NCBI GenBank assembly: GCA_002359085.1
Contig: DEQB01000073.1
Span: forward strand, 40,746 to 87,756
Source of the DNA: Erysipelothrix sp. UBA3377
GTDB lineage: Bacteria; Bacillota_I; Bacilli_A; Erysipelotrichales; Erysipelotrichaceae
Length of the DNA: 47,011 bases
Reading direction: 5' to 3'
Under the pieces are notes generated by a model, which worked only from the letters and a program-made list of their open reading frames with translations, was not told where the DNA came from and did not search any database. Position numbers and translations under genes: made by a program. Below are positions 39,984 to 47,011 of this stretch, one piece after another (positions within the stretch are counted from its first letter, which is position 1; every line of letters begins with the position of its first letter).

Positions 39984-40002
39984 TGTATTCCTCCTAACAA
40001 AT

Positions 40003-40038
40003 AAAAAAACCACGAATCTTAAGGACGAAAGATCGCGG
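40003..40038 (-). terminator. T-box-controlled terminator of thrS
   Basis: On the minus strand CCGCGATCTT pairs with AAGATTCGTGG (one bulge, one G-U), followed by seven U. The 5' arm includes the end of the T-box sequence, so formation of the antiterminator excludes it. Confidence 0.85.
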
Positions 40039-40217
40039 TACCACCTTAATTCACAAAAATATACTTTGTGCGCTCAAACCCATAACGCAGGGCTGACGAA
40101 ACTTTTTCGAAAGTTTAACTCCTAGGTGGTAACTCAATACGGTCTCAAGAAGTTTTCACCATCCACTTCCCTCTCTGAATCGACTGTTTATTAAATTGTG
40201 TCCTATTCTTCGTTTCT
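40003..40217 (-). promoter_or_regulatory. T-box riboswitch leader of thrS
   Basis: The minus-strand leader contains the conserved T-box AAGGTGGTACCGCG (40034-40047), which pairs with the NCCA end of uncharged tRNA. The stem I elements GAGAGGGAAGTGGATGGTG and CCTAGGAG are also present. The most likely specifier is ACC (40128-40130), a threonine codon, in GAGTTACCACCTAGG. Uncharged tRNA-Thr should stabilise the antiterminator and switch thrS on. The specifier was read by eye, not by folding. Confidence 0.92.
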
Positions 40218-40223
40218 AAGTAG

Positions 40224-40252
40224 ATTATAATACGATATGATTATAATTGCAA
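40224..40252 (-). promoter_or_regulatory. Promoter of the thrS leader
   Basis: TTGCAA and TATAAT on the minus strand are separated by 17 bases, placing the transcript start near 40217. The rest of the 375-base thrS/gnd gap holds the T-box leader and the gnd promoter; nothing else was seen. Confidence 0.75.
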
Positions 40253-40301
40253 TAGATGACACCGCTATTGAATCTGTCTTTATTTATACGAAAGTATGAA
40301 A

Positions 40302-40330
40302 CTGACAAAATCAAGTTTATAGTGTACAAT
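40302..40330 (+). promoter_or_regulatory. Promoter of gnd-zwf
   Basis: CTGACA and TACAAT on the plus strand are separated by 17 bases, about 28 bases before the gnd ATG, which follows ACGGAGG. Confidence 0.7.
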
Positions 40331-40358
40331 TATATACAGAATAACGGAGGTATATTGA

Positions 40359-41774
40359 ATGAACAATATAGGAGTAATGGGACTTGCTGTTATGGGCTCA
40401 AACTTAGCACACAATATGGCAAACCACGGTTATAAAGTTGCCCTTTTTAATAGAACATACAGTGTGGGTGAAAAAGTTATGGCAGAAGATCCAAATGACA
40501 ATTTCACTTTATACGAAAATGTTGAAGATTTTGTAAATTCACTGGAAAAACCAAGAAAAATTGTCATCATGGTCAAAGCGGGTAAACCCGTTGATATGGT
40601 TATTGATCAATTGATTCCTCTTTTAGATAAAGGCGATATCATTATGGATGGCGGTAACTCATTCTTTAAAGATACAATCAGACGCCACACTCATGTTAAT
40701 GAACAAGGGTTGCGTTATCTTGGCGTGGGTATCTCTGGTGGTGAAGAAGGTGCTCGCATTGGTCCTTCAATCATGCCAGGTGGCGATCGCGAAGCCTATT
40801 CACATGTAGAAGATGTTCTCATCGACATTTCAGCAAAAGCTTATGGTGAAGCATGTGTTACTTACATTGGCGATGGCGGTGCCGGTCATTTTGTTAAAAT
40901 GGTACATAACGGTATTGAATATGCGGATATGCAATTGATTGCTGAAAGCTATTCCCTTTTAAAGCATATTGGCCAACTGGACAATGCAGCACTTCATGAA
41001 ACCTTTAAAACATGGAACGAAGGTGAACTCGATAGTTTCTTAATTGAAATCACAACCAATATTTTTAAAGTAAAAGATCCTGACAGTGATCACCATTTAA
41101 TCGACGTGATCTTAGACAAGGCCGAACAAAAAGGAACGGGTATGTGGACCGTTCAAGAATCATTAAATACAGGTACCGATGCATCATTACTTGCATCTGC
41201 AGTATTCGCAAGATTTATGTCAGCCAATAAACAAGAACGTATCAATGCATCCACCAAACTAAACTATGTCGGAGATAAAGTTGAAATTGAAGATGTTAAA
41301 TCCTTTGTTGAGGAAGTAAGACAAGCACTTTATGCAAGTAAGATTATTGCTTATGCACAAGGTTTTGATTTAATGAAACGTTCTGCAAAAGAAAACAACT
41401 GGGATTTAAATTATGGTGAAATCGCTAAAATTTGGCGTGAAGGATGTATCATTCGTGCGAAGTTCTTAGACCGCATCACAGATGCTTACGATCACAATCC
41501 TGCTTTAGAGAACTTAATGCTAGATGACACTTTCAATCAAGTACTTGAAAGTTACCAACCCACTTTAAGAAAAATTGCAGGTTTGGCAATTAATAATGGA
41601 ATTAGTATTCCTGCATTCACCAATGCAATCGCTTATTTTGACGCATACCGTACAGGTAATTCAAGTGCCAACTTAATTCAAGCACAAAGAGATTACTTCG
41701 GTGCCCACACCTTTGAGCGCATTGACAAAGAAGGATACTTCCATCATGAATGGAGCGAACAAGATGACCAGTAA
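40359..41774 (+). CDS. gnd: 6-phosphogluconate dehydrogenase (decarboxylating)
   Basis: The enzyme converts 6-phosphogluconate to ribulose 5-phosphate, CO2 and NADPH. The 471 residues have the cofactor site GVMGLAVMGSNLAHNMANHGYKVALFNRT, then GISGGEEGARIGPSIMPGG, the catalytic Lys in GGAGHFVKMVHNGIEYADMQLIAE and the C-terminal RRDYFGAHTFERID-type block (QRDYFGAHTFERIDKEG). Length is the family norm. It overlaps zwf by 11 bases. Confidence 0.98.
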   Translation: MNNIGVMGLAVMGSNLAHNMANHGYKVALFNRTYSVGEKVMAEDPNDNFTLYENVEDFVNSLEKPRKIVIMVKAGKPVDMVIDQLIPLLDKGDIIMDGGNSFFKDTIRRHTHVNEQGLRYLGVGISGGEEGARIGPSIMPGGDREAYSHVEDVLIDISAKAYGEACVTYIGDGGAGHFVKMVHNGIEYADMQLIAESYSLLKHIGQLDNAALHETFKTWNEGELDSFLIEITTNIFKVKDPDSDHHLIDVILDKAEQKGTGMWTVQESLNTGTDASLLASAVFARFMSANKQERINASTKLNYVGDKVEIEDVKSFVEEVRQALYASKIIAYAQGFDLMKRSAKENNWDLNYGEIAKIWREGCIIRAKFLDRITDAYDHNPALENLMLDDTFNQVLESYQPTLRKIAGLAINNGISIPAFTNAIAYFDAYRTGNSSANLIQAQRDYFGAHTFERIDKEGYFHHEWSEQDDQ

Positions 41775-43182
41775 CAACCATATTGTTACATTATTTGGTG
41801 GCACGGGAGATTTAACTTATAGAAAGTTGCTCCCTGCCTTTTATAACCTATATTATAGAGGCGATCTCCCAGATTCGTTTCACATTGTAATTGTGGGTCG
41901 ACGTGACTTTACCACCCAATCCTATATCGATAATCTCAAGGATTGGTTAAAGGAACATACACGATTCCCCTTTGATGAAGTTAAGTTCAATGAATTTACC
42001 CAGTACATTCATTACTTTAAAATGGTCTTCACGGAAAAAGAAGGCTACCAAAGACTGCGTAACTTCTATGACACCCTCAATAAAGACATTAAACATGATT
42101 TACTCTACTATCTTGCGGTGGATCCTGGATTCTTTATCACCATTGGTAAAAACCTTCATGAACATGGACTTTCAAAAGACGCAAACATCATCATTGAAAA
42201 ACCCTTTGGTAATGATTTAAAAAGTGCTGTTGAAATTAACGAACATTTACAAGATTATTTTGGTGAATCTCATATCTATCGTATCGATCACTACACTGCC
42301 AAAGAAATGGTTCAAAATATCCACACCATACGATTTGGAAACAGTATTTTTGATAAGTCATGGCATAAAGACATGATCGATAACATCACCATCTCAGCCA
42401 GTGAAACAGTGGGCGTTGTAGAACGCGGTAATTTCTATGACGTTACCGGAGCACTCAAGGACATGGTCCAAAGTCATCTACTCCAAATCCTTTCAATTGT
42501 ATTGATGGATGAACCCGATGAAAGAAATGCGGATAGTATCCATGATAAACAAGAAGCAATTTTAGAAAACCTTAAGATTAGAAACTATCAGAAAGACATC
42601 ATTTATGGCCAGTATGAATCCTACAAAACAGAAAGTGATGTAGACGCCAATTCAAAAACGGAAACGTATGTTGCTTTAAGGGTTGAAGTCGATCTTCCCC
42701 GTTGGGAAGGTGTACCCATTTTCATTCAAACAGGTAAAAAAATGGCCAAACGTTCTACTGAAATCACCGTCAAATTTAAAGCAAAAGGTGATTTACCACC
42801 AAATCTATTGGTGATAAAAGTTCAACCCGATGAAGGCGTATATTTTAAACTCAACATCAAAACTCCCGGTAATACAAACCATGTTGAAACTGTATTCATG
42901 GATTTCTGTCAATCCTGTAATTTGGAATATCGTAAGAATACTCCAGAAGCCTATGAAAGACTGTTGGAATATGCGATGCAACATGATCGCACACTTTTCG
43001 CCAGTTTTAAACAAGTAAGAAGTTCATGGAAGTTTATTGAAGATATTATTGATAATACAAAAGATAATCCACTCTACGTTTATAAAGATGAAACACAACC
43101 CGTTGAATCTGTTTCTTTACTTAAAGAAGAACAGACTTCTTGGTTTGATGATGTGGTTTATGGCGAGACTTTCGAACACTAA
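41764..43182 (+). CDS. zwf: Glucose-6-phosphate 1-dehydrogenase
   Basis: The enzyme oxidises glucose 6-phosphate to 6-phosphogluconolactone, making NADPH. The start is the ATG at 41764 behind TGGAGCG inside gnd; earlier in-frame starts have no site. The 472 residues show GGTGDLTYRKLLPAFYNLYYRG (cofactor), IIEKPFGNDLKSA, the active-site block RIDHYTAKEMVQN (normally RIDHYLGKEMVQN, catalytic His kept) and FYDVTGALKDMVQSHLLQIL. The L-G to T-A change in the substrate loop is unusual. No phosphogluconolactonase gene is beside it. Confidence 0.94.
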   Translation: MTSNNHIVTLFGGTGDLTYRKLLPAFYNLYYRGDLPDSFHIVIVGRRDFTTQSYIDNLKDWLKEHTRFPFDEVKFNEFTQYIHYFKMVFTEKEGYQRLRNFYDTLNKDIKHDLLYYLAVDPGFFITIGKNLHEHGLSKDANIIIEKPFGNDLKSAVEINEHLQDYFGESHIYRIDHYTAKEMVQNIHTIRFGNSIFDKSWHKDMIDNITISASETVGVVERGNFYDVTGALKDMVQSHLLQILSIVLMDEPDERNADSIHDKQEAILENLKIRNYQKDIIYGQYESYKTESDVDANSKTETYVALRVEVDLPRWEGVPIFIQTGKKMAKRSTEITVKFKAKGDLPPNLLVIKVQPDEGVYFKLNIKTPGNTNHVETVFMDFCQSCNLEYRKNTPEAYERLLEYAMQHDRTLFASFKQVRSSWKFIEDIIDNTKDNPLYVYKDETQPVESVSLLKEEQTSWFDDVVYGETFEH

Positions 43183-43205
43183 AAAAGAGCAGCAATGCTC
43201 TTTTT
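43183..43205. terminator. Bidirectional terminator between zwf and the ABC-F gene
   Basis: A stem AAAAGAGCA with TGCTCTTTT and a four-base loop has a U run on both strands. It ends the gnd-zwf transcript and, from the other side, the asnS-amidase-ABC-F transcript. Confidence 0.85.
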
Positions 43206-43230
43206 CTTTTCATCATTTAGTTGTAATGTT

Positions 43231-45111
43231 TCAAAAAGTTGATTGGTTTTCCGTATTGATAGAATCTACTTCTTCTAAAAACTCATAAAGACTTTCCAAT
43301 TCTCTTTCCAATTGACCTATCTCAACATGAATCTTATCAATTTCTTCGTTTAATGCTTCCATTTTATCATTACTGTGATAATATTCAGGGTCATAACGCA
43401 GTTCTCGATGTAATTCCAGTTGTTCTTCCAAATCAATTAGAAGCCCCTCGACCTTTTGGGCGCGATTCTGGTTCTTTTTAAATTCTTGGTAAGTTTCCTT
43501 ACGTGTTTGTTTTTCGACACTCTCTGATTGTTTCTGAGTCTCTAGGACCGTTTCCAAAGTCTTTTCAGTATGAATAACTTTATGATCTTGAATAACCAAT
43601 ATATCTGTGGCTAACTTTTCTATAAAATAACGATCATGAGATACAAAAATTAAAGTACCAGTATAATCTTTAAGTGCTTTTTCCAAAGCTTCTTTGCCTA
43701 GAATATCCAAGTGGTTTGTGGGTTCATCCAAAATTAGTAAGTTATCTCTTCTGAGCATCAATTTAACCAGACTCAAACGCACGCGCTCTCCCCCCGATAA
43801 AACTGATACACTTTTGAATACATCATCACCTTTAAATAAAAACTGACCCAAAACGGTTCTCACTTGCGTATGATCAAGTTGCGGAAAATCATCCCATACT
43901 TCTTCCAAAACTGTTTTACCAATAGAGAAATCAAGCAGTTGCTGGTCAAAGTATCCCATTTCAATTTGGTGCCCCAATAACATTTCGCCACCCAAAGATT
44001 CAAGACGATTCGCAATGGTCTTTAGCAAGGTTGACTTCCCTGTACCATTATCACCTAAGATTGCGTATTTCTTATTTTGTAAGAAAGTTTGAGTCATGCT
44101 AACCAAAGGTTGATCATAACCCACGGTTAAGTTATCCGTAATCAAAACTTCCCTACCGCCTTTTAATTTGGGAGAGAACGTAGCTTTGAATTCATGAGAT
44201 TGAATTTTCTTTTCTTCAAGCTTGTCCATACGATCCAAATATTTTTCTTTAGACTTCGCAAAAGCAGCTTTACTCTTTTTATGTCTGAACTTTTCAATGA
44301 GTTGTTCAAGTCGTTTGATTTCTTTTTGTTGAATTTGATACTTAACGTTATGTTGATGCACCATTTTTTCTTTAGATTCAACATATTGCGTATAGTTTCC
44401 AGTAAACCGCGTGGCTTGTCTGTCATCAATTTCTACAATGACATTACAAATTCTATCTAAAAATAAGCGGTCATGAGAAATCATCACTATGGTTCCCTCA
44501 TAACTCTTCAAGTATCCTTCAAGCCATTCAATGGTTGATATATCAAGGTGGTTTGTGGGCTCATCTAAAAACAGTACATCCGGCCTAGATAAAAGTAAAC
44601 GTACAAATGCTAAACGCGTAATTTGGCCTCCACTGAATTCATGAATGTCTTTTTCTAAATCACTGACTTCAAATCCAAATTGCGTAATGAGCGTGTTTAC
44701 TTCCGTATCCAAATTATAACCACCACGTCTTAAGAACTCAGTTTGAATGCGATCGTATTTCTTTAGTAAAGCATCACTGTGATCAGTGGTTAATTGTTTT
44801 TCCAATGATTCCAGTTCTGATTGAAGTTTGATAACATCAACATACGCTTCATAAAGATACTCACCCAACGTTTTCTTTTGATCATCGACATGAATTTGAC
44901 TCAAGAAACCCAATGAAATATTGTTTTGAATTGTTAATTCACCTTTGTCTAAAAATTCATCCCTTTGTATGACACGAAAAAGTGTTGTTTTACCAACACC
45001 ATTTGCGCCAATAAGCGCAATTTTCTCATTGCGTTTTACACTAAACTCCAAATCCTCAAAAATATCTTGAGAACCAAAAGCCTTGTATGCGTTTTTAATA
45101 TTTATTAACAC
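43231..45111 (-). CDS. ABC-F family ATPase (translation factor type)
   Basis: The 626 residues have two ABC domains and no membrane segments. The first has ALIGANGVGKTTLFR, FSGGQITRLAFVRLLLSRP and LFLDEPTNHLDIST. A charged coiled linker (about 240-305) is followed by the second, with AILGDNGTGKSTLLK, LSGGERVRLSLVKLML and LILDEPTNHLDILG. A C-terminal coiled coil (about 535-625) ends the protein. ABC-F proteins act at the ribosomal E site, and some protect against antibiotics; which subgroup this is cannot be told here. Start is GTG behind GGTGGTG, three bases after the amidase-like gene. Confidence 0.92.
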   Translation of the reverse strand: MLINIKNAYKAFGSQDIFEDLEFSVKRNEKIALIGANGVGKTTLFRVIQRDEFLDKGELTIQNNISLGFLSQIHVDDQKKTLGEYLYEAYVDVIKLQSELESLEKQLTTDHSDALLKKYDRIQTEFLRRGGYNLDTEVNTLITQFGFEVSDLEKDIHEFSGGQITRLAFVRLLLSRPDVLFLDEPTNHLDISTIEWLEGYLKSYEGTIVMISHDRLFLDRICNVIVEIDDRQATRFTGNYTQYVESKEKMVHQHNVKYQIQQKEIKRLEQLIEKFRHKKSKAAFAKSKEKYLDRMDKLEEKKIQSHEFKATFSPKLKGGREVLITDNLTVGYDQPLVSMTQTFLQNKKYAILGDNGTGKSTLLKTIANRLESLGGEMLLGHQIEMGYFDQQLLDFSIGKTVLEEVWDDFPQLDHTQVRTVLGQFLFKGDDVFKSVSVLSGGERVRLSLVKLMLRRDNLLILDEPTNHLDILGKEALEKALKDYTGTLIFVSHDRYFIEKLATDILVIQDHKVIHTEKTLETVLETQKQSESVEKQTRKETYQEFKKNQNRAQKVEGLLIDLEEQLELHRELRYDPEYYHSNDKMEALNEEIDKIHVEIGQLERELESLYEFLEEVDSINTENQSTF

Positions 45112-45113
45112 TG

Positions 45114-46439
45114 TTATTCACCACCTGTAGCAATACCAAGTTGTATTAAAATTCCTTCTGCAGTCTTTTGAGCCAAAAGCTCTTTTTCATTAATCCAAAC
45201 ATTGTAGTCATCTGGATCTGTCATATAGCCATATAGAATATCAATAGCATACATTCCCATTTTAGAGTTGGTGTGTTGTTTTTGTAAGTCCGCAAAGATT
45301 CCATTCACACCCGCTCCTGTCATCATACCACCTGTTTCTCTTACGATGTCATTGTAATCATAACCAGATTCAAGTGACGTTTGGTAGACTCCAGGGATAT
45401 TAAACCCATCCTCATAGGGGGAAGCCTGTAGGGATGTACCATCAAGAATCGCTTTGGCAACATTGGTTGCGAATCGATTCGATGTGAAGTTTGAATATAA
45501 AATCGTTAAGCCCCTATCCATTGAACTACCACTGGATTCAAGACGTAAATGAACATAATACTTCGCACCTGTTTCATATGCACTGGAAATACGACCCTTA
45601 TCACCAAACGTATCAACTGGAGAAATGTTATCACGGGTCAAGTAAACACGCAAGCCATATTTTTCAAGTTCATCACGGATTAACGTTGCCATTTCATATG
45701 TCTCATCTGATTCATACATATCCATATAAAAGTGACCGTAATTAGAACCCCCAAAATCGTTATGATTCAAAGCCGATGGATCCAGCACGATATCATAGGC
45801 TTCATTGTTTTCGATTGTTTTGACTTCAAGATATAGGACATTTCTTTTTAATAGTGGTTCATCAAAGTTACCGTTAATCAAATCTCTATTTGAAAAAATG
45901 CGCGCCGTTTTAATTTGATTGTCTCTTTTAATAGACGCAATTTCAATATCAATGTTTTCAGAGGTCTTTAAAAAATTAAAGTTAAAGTCCTTTAAAATCT
46001 CAATTTCGTAAAACCCATCTTGAAGTGTATCGATTTGTATCCCAATATCGTTTTCATAACTCAACAGATAGGATGATTTGTCATCAACACTCAACCCACA
46101 TAAATTATTCAGAAACACTGTGTTACCAATAAAGTCATCGGTTAAACCATAGACATAGGGTTCGTTATAAAACTTTAATGTTTCACCAAAGTAAGTATAA
46201 TCACGTACTTCTAAGAACAAAGCAGATTCATAGGCTTCCTGTTGGCGCGTTTTAAAGCGATTCGCAGTTTCATCTGAAGTCAAACCACAAATCTTAAAAC
46301 CATCATCAACAATATTTTGTTGGTCATAGTAGTATTTGATTGTGAATGCGGACAGAACCAATATAATAAGCATGAAAAAAACCACAATTTTTACATTGAA
46401 TTTTCGTTCTTTGGGTATATAATTGCGGTTTATTTTCAT
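45114..46439 (-). CDS. Membrane-anchored amidase_3-like protein, probably inactive
   Basis: The 441 residues have one N-terminal membrane anchor (about 17-36), an unrecognised external region (about 45-210) and a C-terminal domain (about 215-435) that follows N-acetylmuramoyl-L-alanine amidase (Amidase_3) order: DIVLDPSALNHNDFGG, EKYGLRVYLTRDN, GRISSAYETGAKYYVHLRLESS. The first zinc motif DPGHGG is lost (DPSALN; a His lies at 226, three residues late). The second His (297) is kept. The C-terminal catalytic Glu (V-E-x-G-F) reads ILYGY. It may be a degenerate amidase that regulates or binds wall, by inference. The start follows AGGAG, 8 bases past asnS. Confidence 0.7.
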   Translation of the reverse strand: MKINRNYIPKERKFNVKIVVFFMLIILVLSAFTIKYYYDQQNIVDDGFKICGLTSDETANRFKTRQQEAYESALFLEVRDYTYFGETLKFYNEPYVYGLTDDFIGNTVFLNNLCGLSVDDKSSYLLSYENDIGIQIDTLQDGFYEIEILKDFNFNFLKTSENIDIEIASIKRDNQIKTARIFSNRDLINGNFDEPLLKRNVLYLEVKTIENNEAYDIVLDPSALNHNDFGGSNYGHFYMDMYESDETYEMATLIRDELEKYGLRVYLTRDNISPVDTFGDKGRISSAYETGAKYYVHLRLESSGSSMDRGLTILYSNFTSNRFATNVAKAILDGTSLQASPYEDGFNIPGVYQTSLESGYDYNDIVRETGGMMTGAGVNGIFADLQKQHTNSKMGMYAIDILYGYMTDPDDYNVWINEKELLAQKTAEGILIQLGIATGGE

Positions 46440-46447
46440 GTTAACTC

Positions 46448-47011
46448 CTAGTAATCAAGATTTTTGGGTGTACGCGCAAATGGAATTACATCACGGATGT
46501 TGCTCATTGATGTTAAGTACATCAAGAAACGTTCAAACCCGAGTCCGAATCCAGCATGTTTCACACCACCGTATTTTCTTAAATCAAGATACCATTCCAA
46601 CCCTTCAAGCGGAATGTTCATTTCATTCATACGGCTTACAAGTTCATCGTAGCGTTCTTCACGTTGTGAACCTCCTACAAGTTCCCCTACATAAGGCACC
46701 AAGAGGTCACAAGCTGCTACGGTTTGTTTATCATCATTCATACGCATATAAAATGCTTTAATATCTTTTGGATAGTCCGTAATGAATACGGGACCCTCCA
46801 CAATTTTCTCACTTAAATAACGTTCATGTTCAGTCTGTAAGTCAATGCCCCATTCAGGCTCAAATTCAAATTTTTCACCGGATGCTTTAAGCACTTCTAC
46901 AGCTTCAGTATACGGCATCTTCTTAAATTCACTGCTGATTAAGCTATTTAAACGTTCGAGGATTGTATTATCAATGCGTTCGTTAAAGAATTTCATTTCT
47001 TCAGGTGCATT
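46448..47011 (-). CDS. asnS: Asparaginyl-tRNA synthetase, C-terminal part (start outside window)
   Basis: The frame is open to the window end (NAPEEMKFFNERID...), so the N-terminus lies beyond 47011. The 187 visible residues are the class II catalytic core: VFITDYPKDIKAFYMRMNDD, DLLVPYVGELVGGSQREERYDEL and the motif 3 end GVKHAGFGLGFERFLMYLTSMSNIRDVIPFARTP, which ends the protein as in AsnRS. Motifs favour AsnRS over AspRS (YGG-V-HAGFGLGFER). It heads the transcript with the amidase-like and ABC-F genes. Confidence 0.95.
   Translation of the reverse strand, partial: NAPEEMKFFNERIDNTILERLNSLISSEFKKMPYTEAVEVLKASGEKFEFEPEWGIDLQTEHERYLSEKIVEGPVFITDYPKDIKAFYMRMNDDKQTVAACDLLVPYVGELVGGSQREERYDELVSRMNEMNIPLEGLEWYLDLRKYGGVKHAGFGLGFERFLMYLTSMSNIRDVIPFARTPKNLDY

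Noticed and set aside
41701..41763. Earlier in-frame starts for zwf inside gnd
   Set aside because: No ribosome binding site; the ATG at 41764 has one and gives the normal G6PDH N-terminus.
1..47011. CRISPR arrays, IS elements, prophage, tRNA or rRNA genes
   Set aside because: No spaced repeat arrays, transposase motifs, terminal repeats or structural RNA genes were seen; the only structured RNA is the thrS T-box leader.

Overview
This window is a stretch of low-GC Firmicutes chromosome. Gene content, the alpha2-type glycyl-tRNA synthetase, the trmK-rpoD-dnaG-glyS-recO-era-cdd-dgkA-ybeY order and the many AGGAGG ribosome binding sites fit an Erysipelotrichia-type bacterium, plausibly Erysipelothrix. 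That placement is inference from style and gene order; no marker was searched. Nothing looks like a prophage, IS element, CRISPR array, rRNA or tRNA. The window is core chromosome with a few unusual proteins.

Layout. 1-7711 (minus): housekeeping block trmK (cut by the window edge), rpoD, dnaG, glyS, recO, era, cdd, dgkA, ybeY. 7792-16703 (minus): a flavoprotein-EAL fusion, then pstB, pstA, pstC, pstS, phoR, phoP and phoH. Read in transcription order this is phoH-phoP-phoR, a terminator, a four-repeat Pho box, pstSCAB, a terminator, and then the fusion gene. The block sits between phoH and ybeY, which are neighbours in many Firmicutes. 16806-19839 (minus): rpsU, a baeRF-family release-factor-like protein, an aldo/keto reductase and deoC. 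19180-25886 (minus): a tightly packed probable operon thyA-dfrA-pdp-scpA-scpB-rluB-rsmE-unknown-deoC. 25934-28704 (minus): an OB-fold SSB-like protein and a pair of M16 peptidase-like proteins. 28770-33034 (plus): pncB and a large MacB/FtsX-type ABC exporter. 33069-37582 (minus): a complete branched-chain amino acid ABC transporter (livJHMGF). 37728-38162 (plus): a Dps-like ferritin. 38226-40217 (minus): thrS behind a T-box leader. 40359-43182 (plus): gnd-zwf. 43231-47011 (minus): an ABC-F ATPase, a degenerate amidase-like membrane protein and the C-terminal part of asnS.

How the genes work together. The phosphate block is a self-contained sense-and-import unit: PhoR/PhoP, a Pho box before pstS, and the PstSCAB importer, with no phoU here. 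Two of its parts are unusual. PstS reads as a circular permutation of the normal fold, and PstA carries an extra extracytoplasmic insert of roughly 100 residues. The thyA operon, with cdd in the era block, joins dTMP synthesis to deoxynucleoside breakdown. gnd and zwf give NADPH and pentose phosphate.

The most novel candidates are the flavin/NAD(P)H oxidoreductase fused to a c-di-GMP phosphodiesterase (EAL) domain, in which both redox cysteines are gone but the EAL catalytic residues are kept, and the circularly permuted PstS. Neither was checked by database search or structure prediction.
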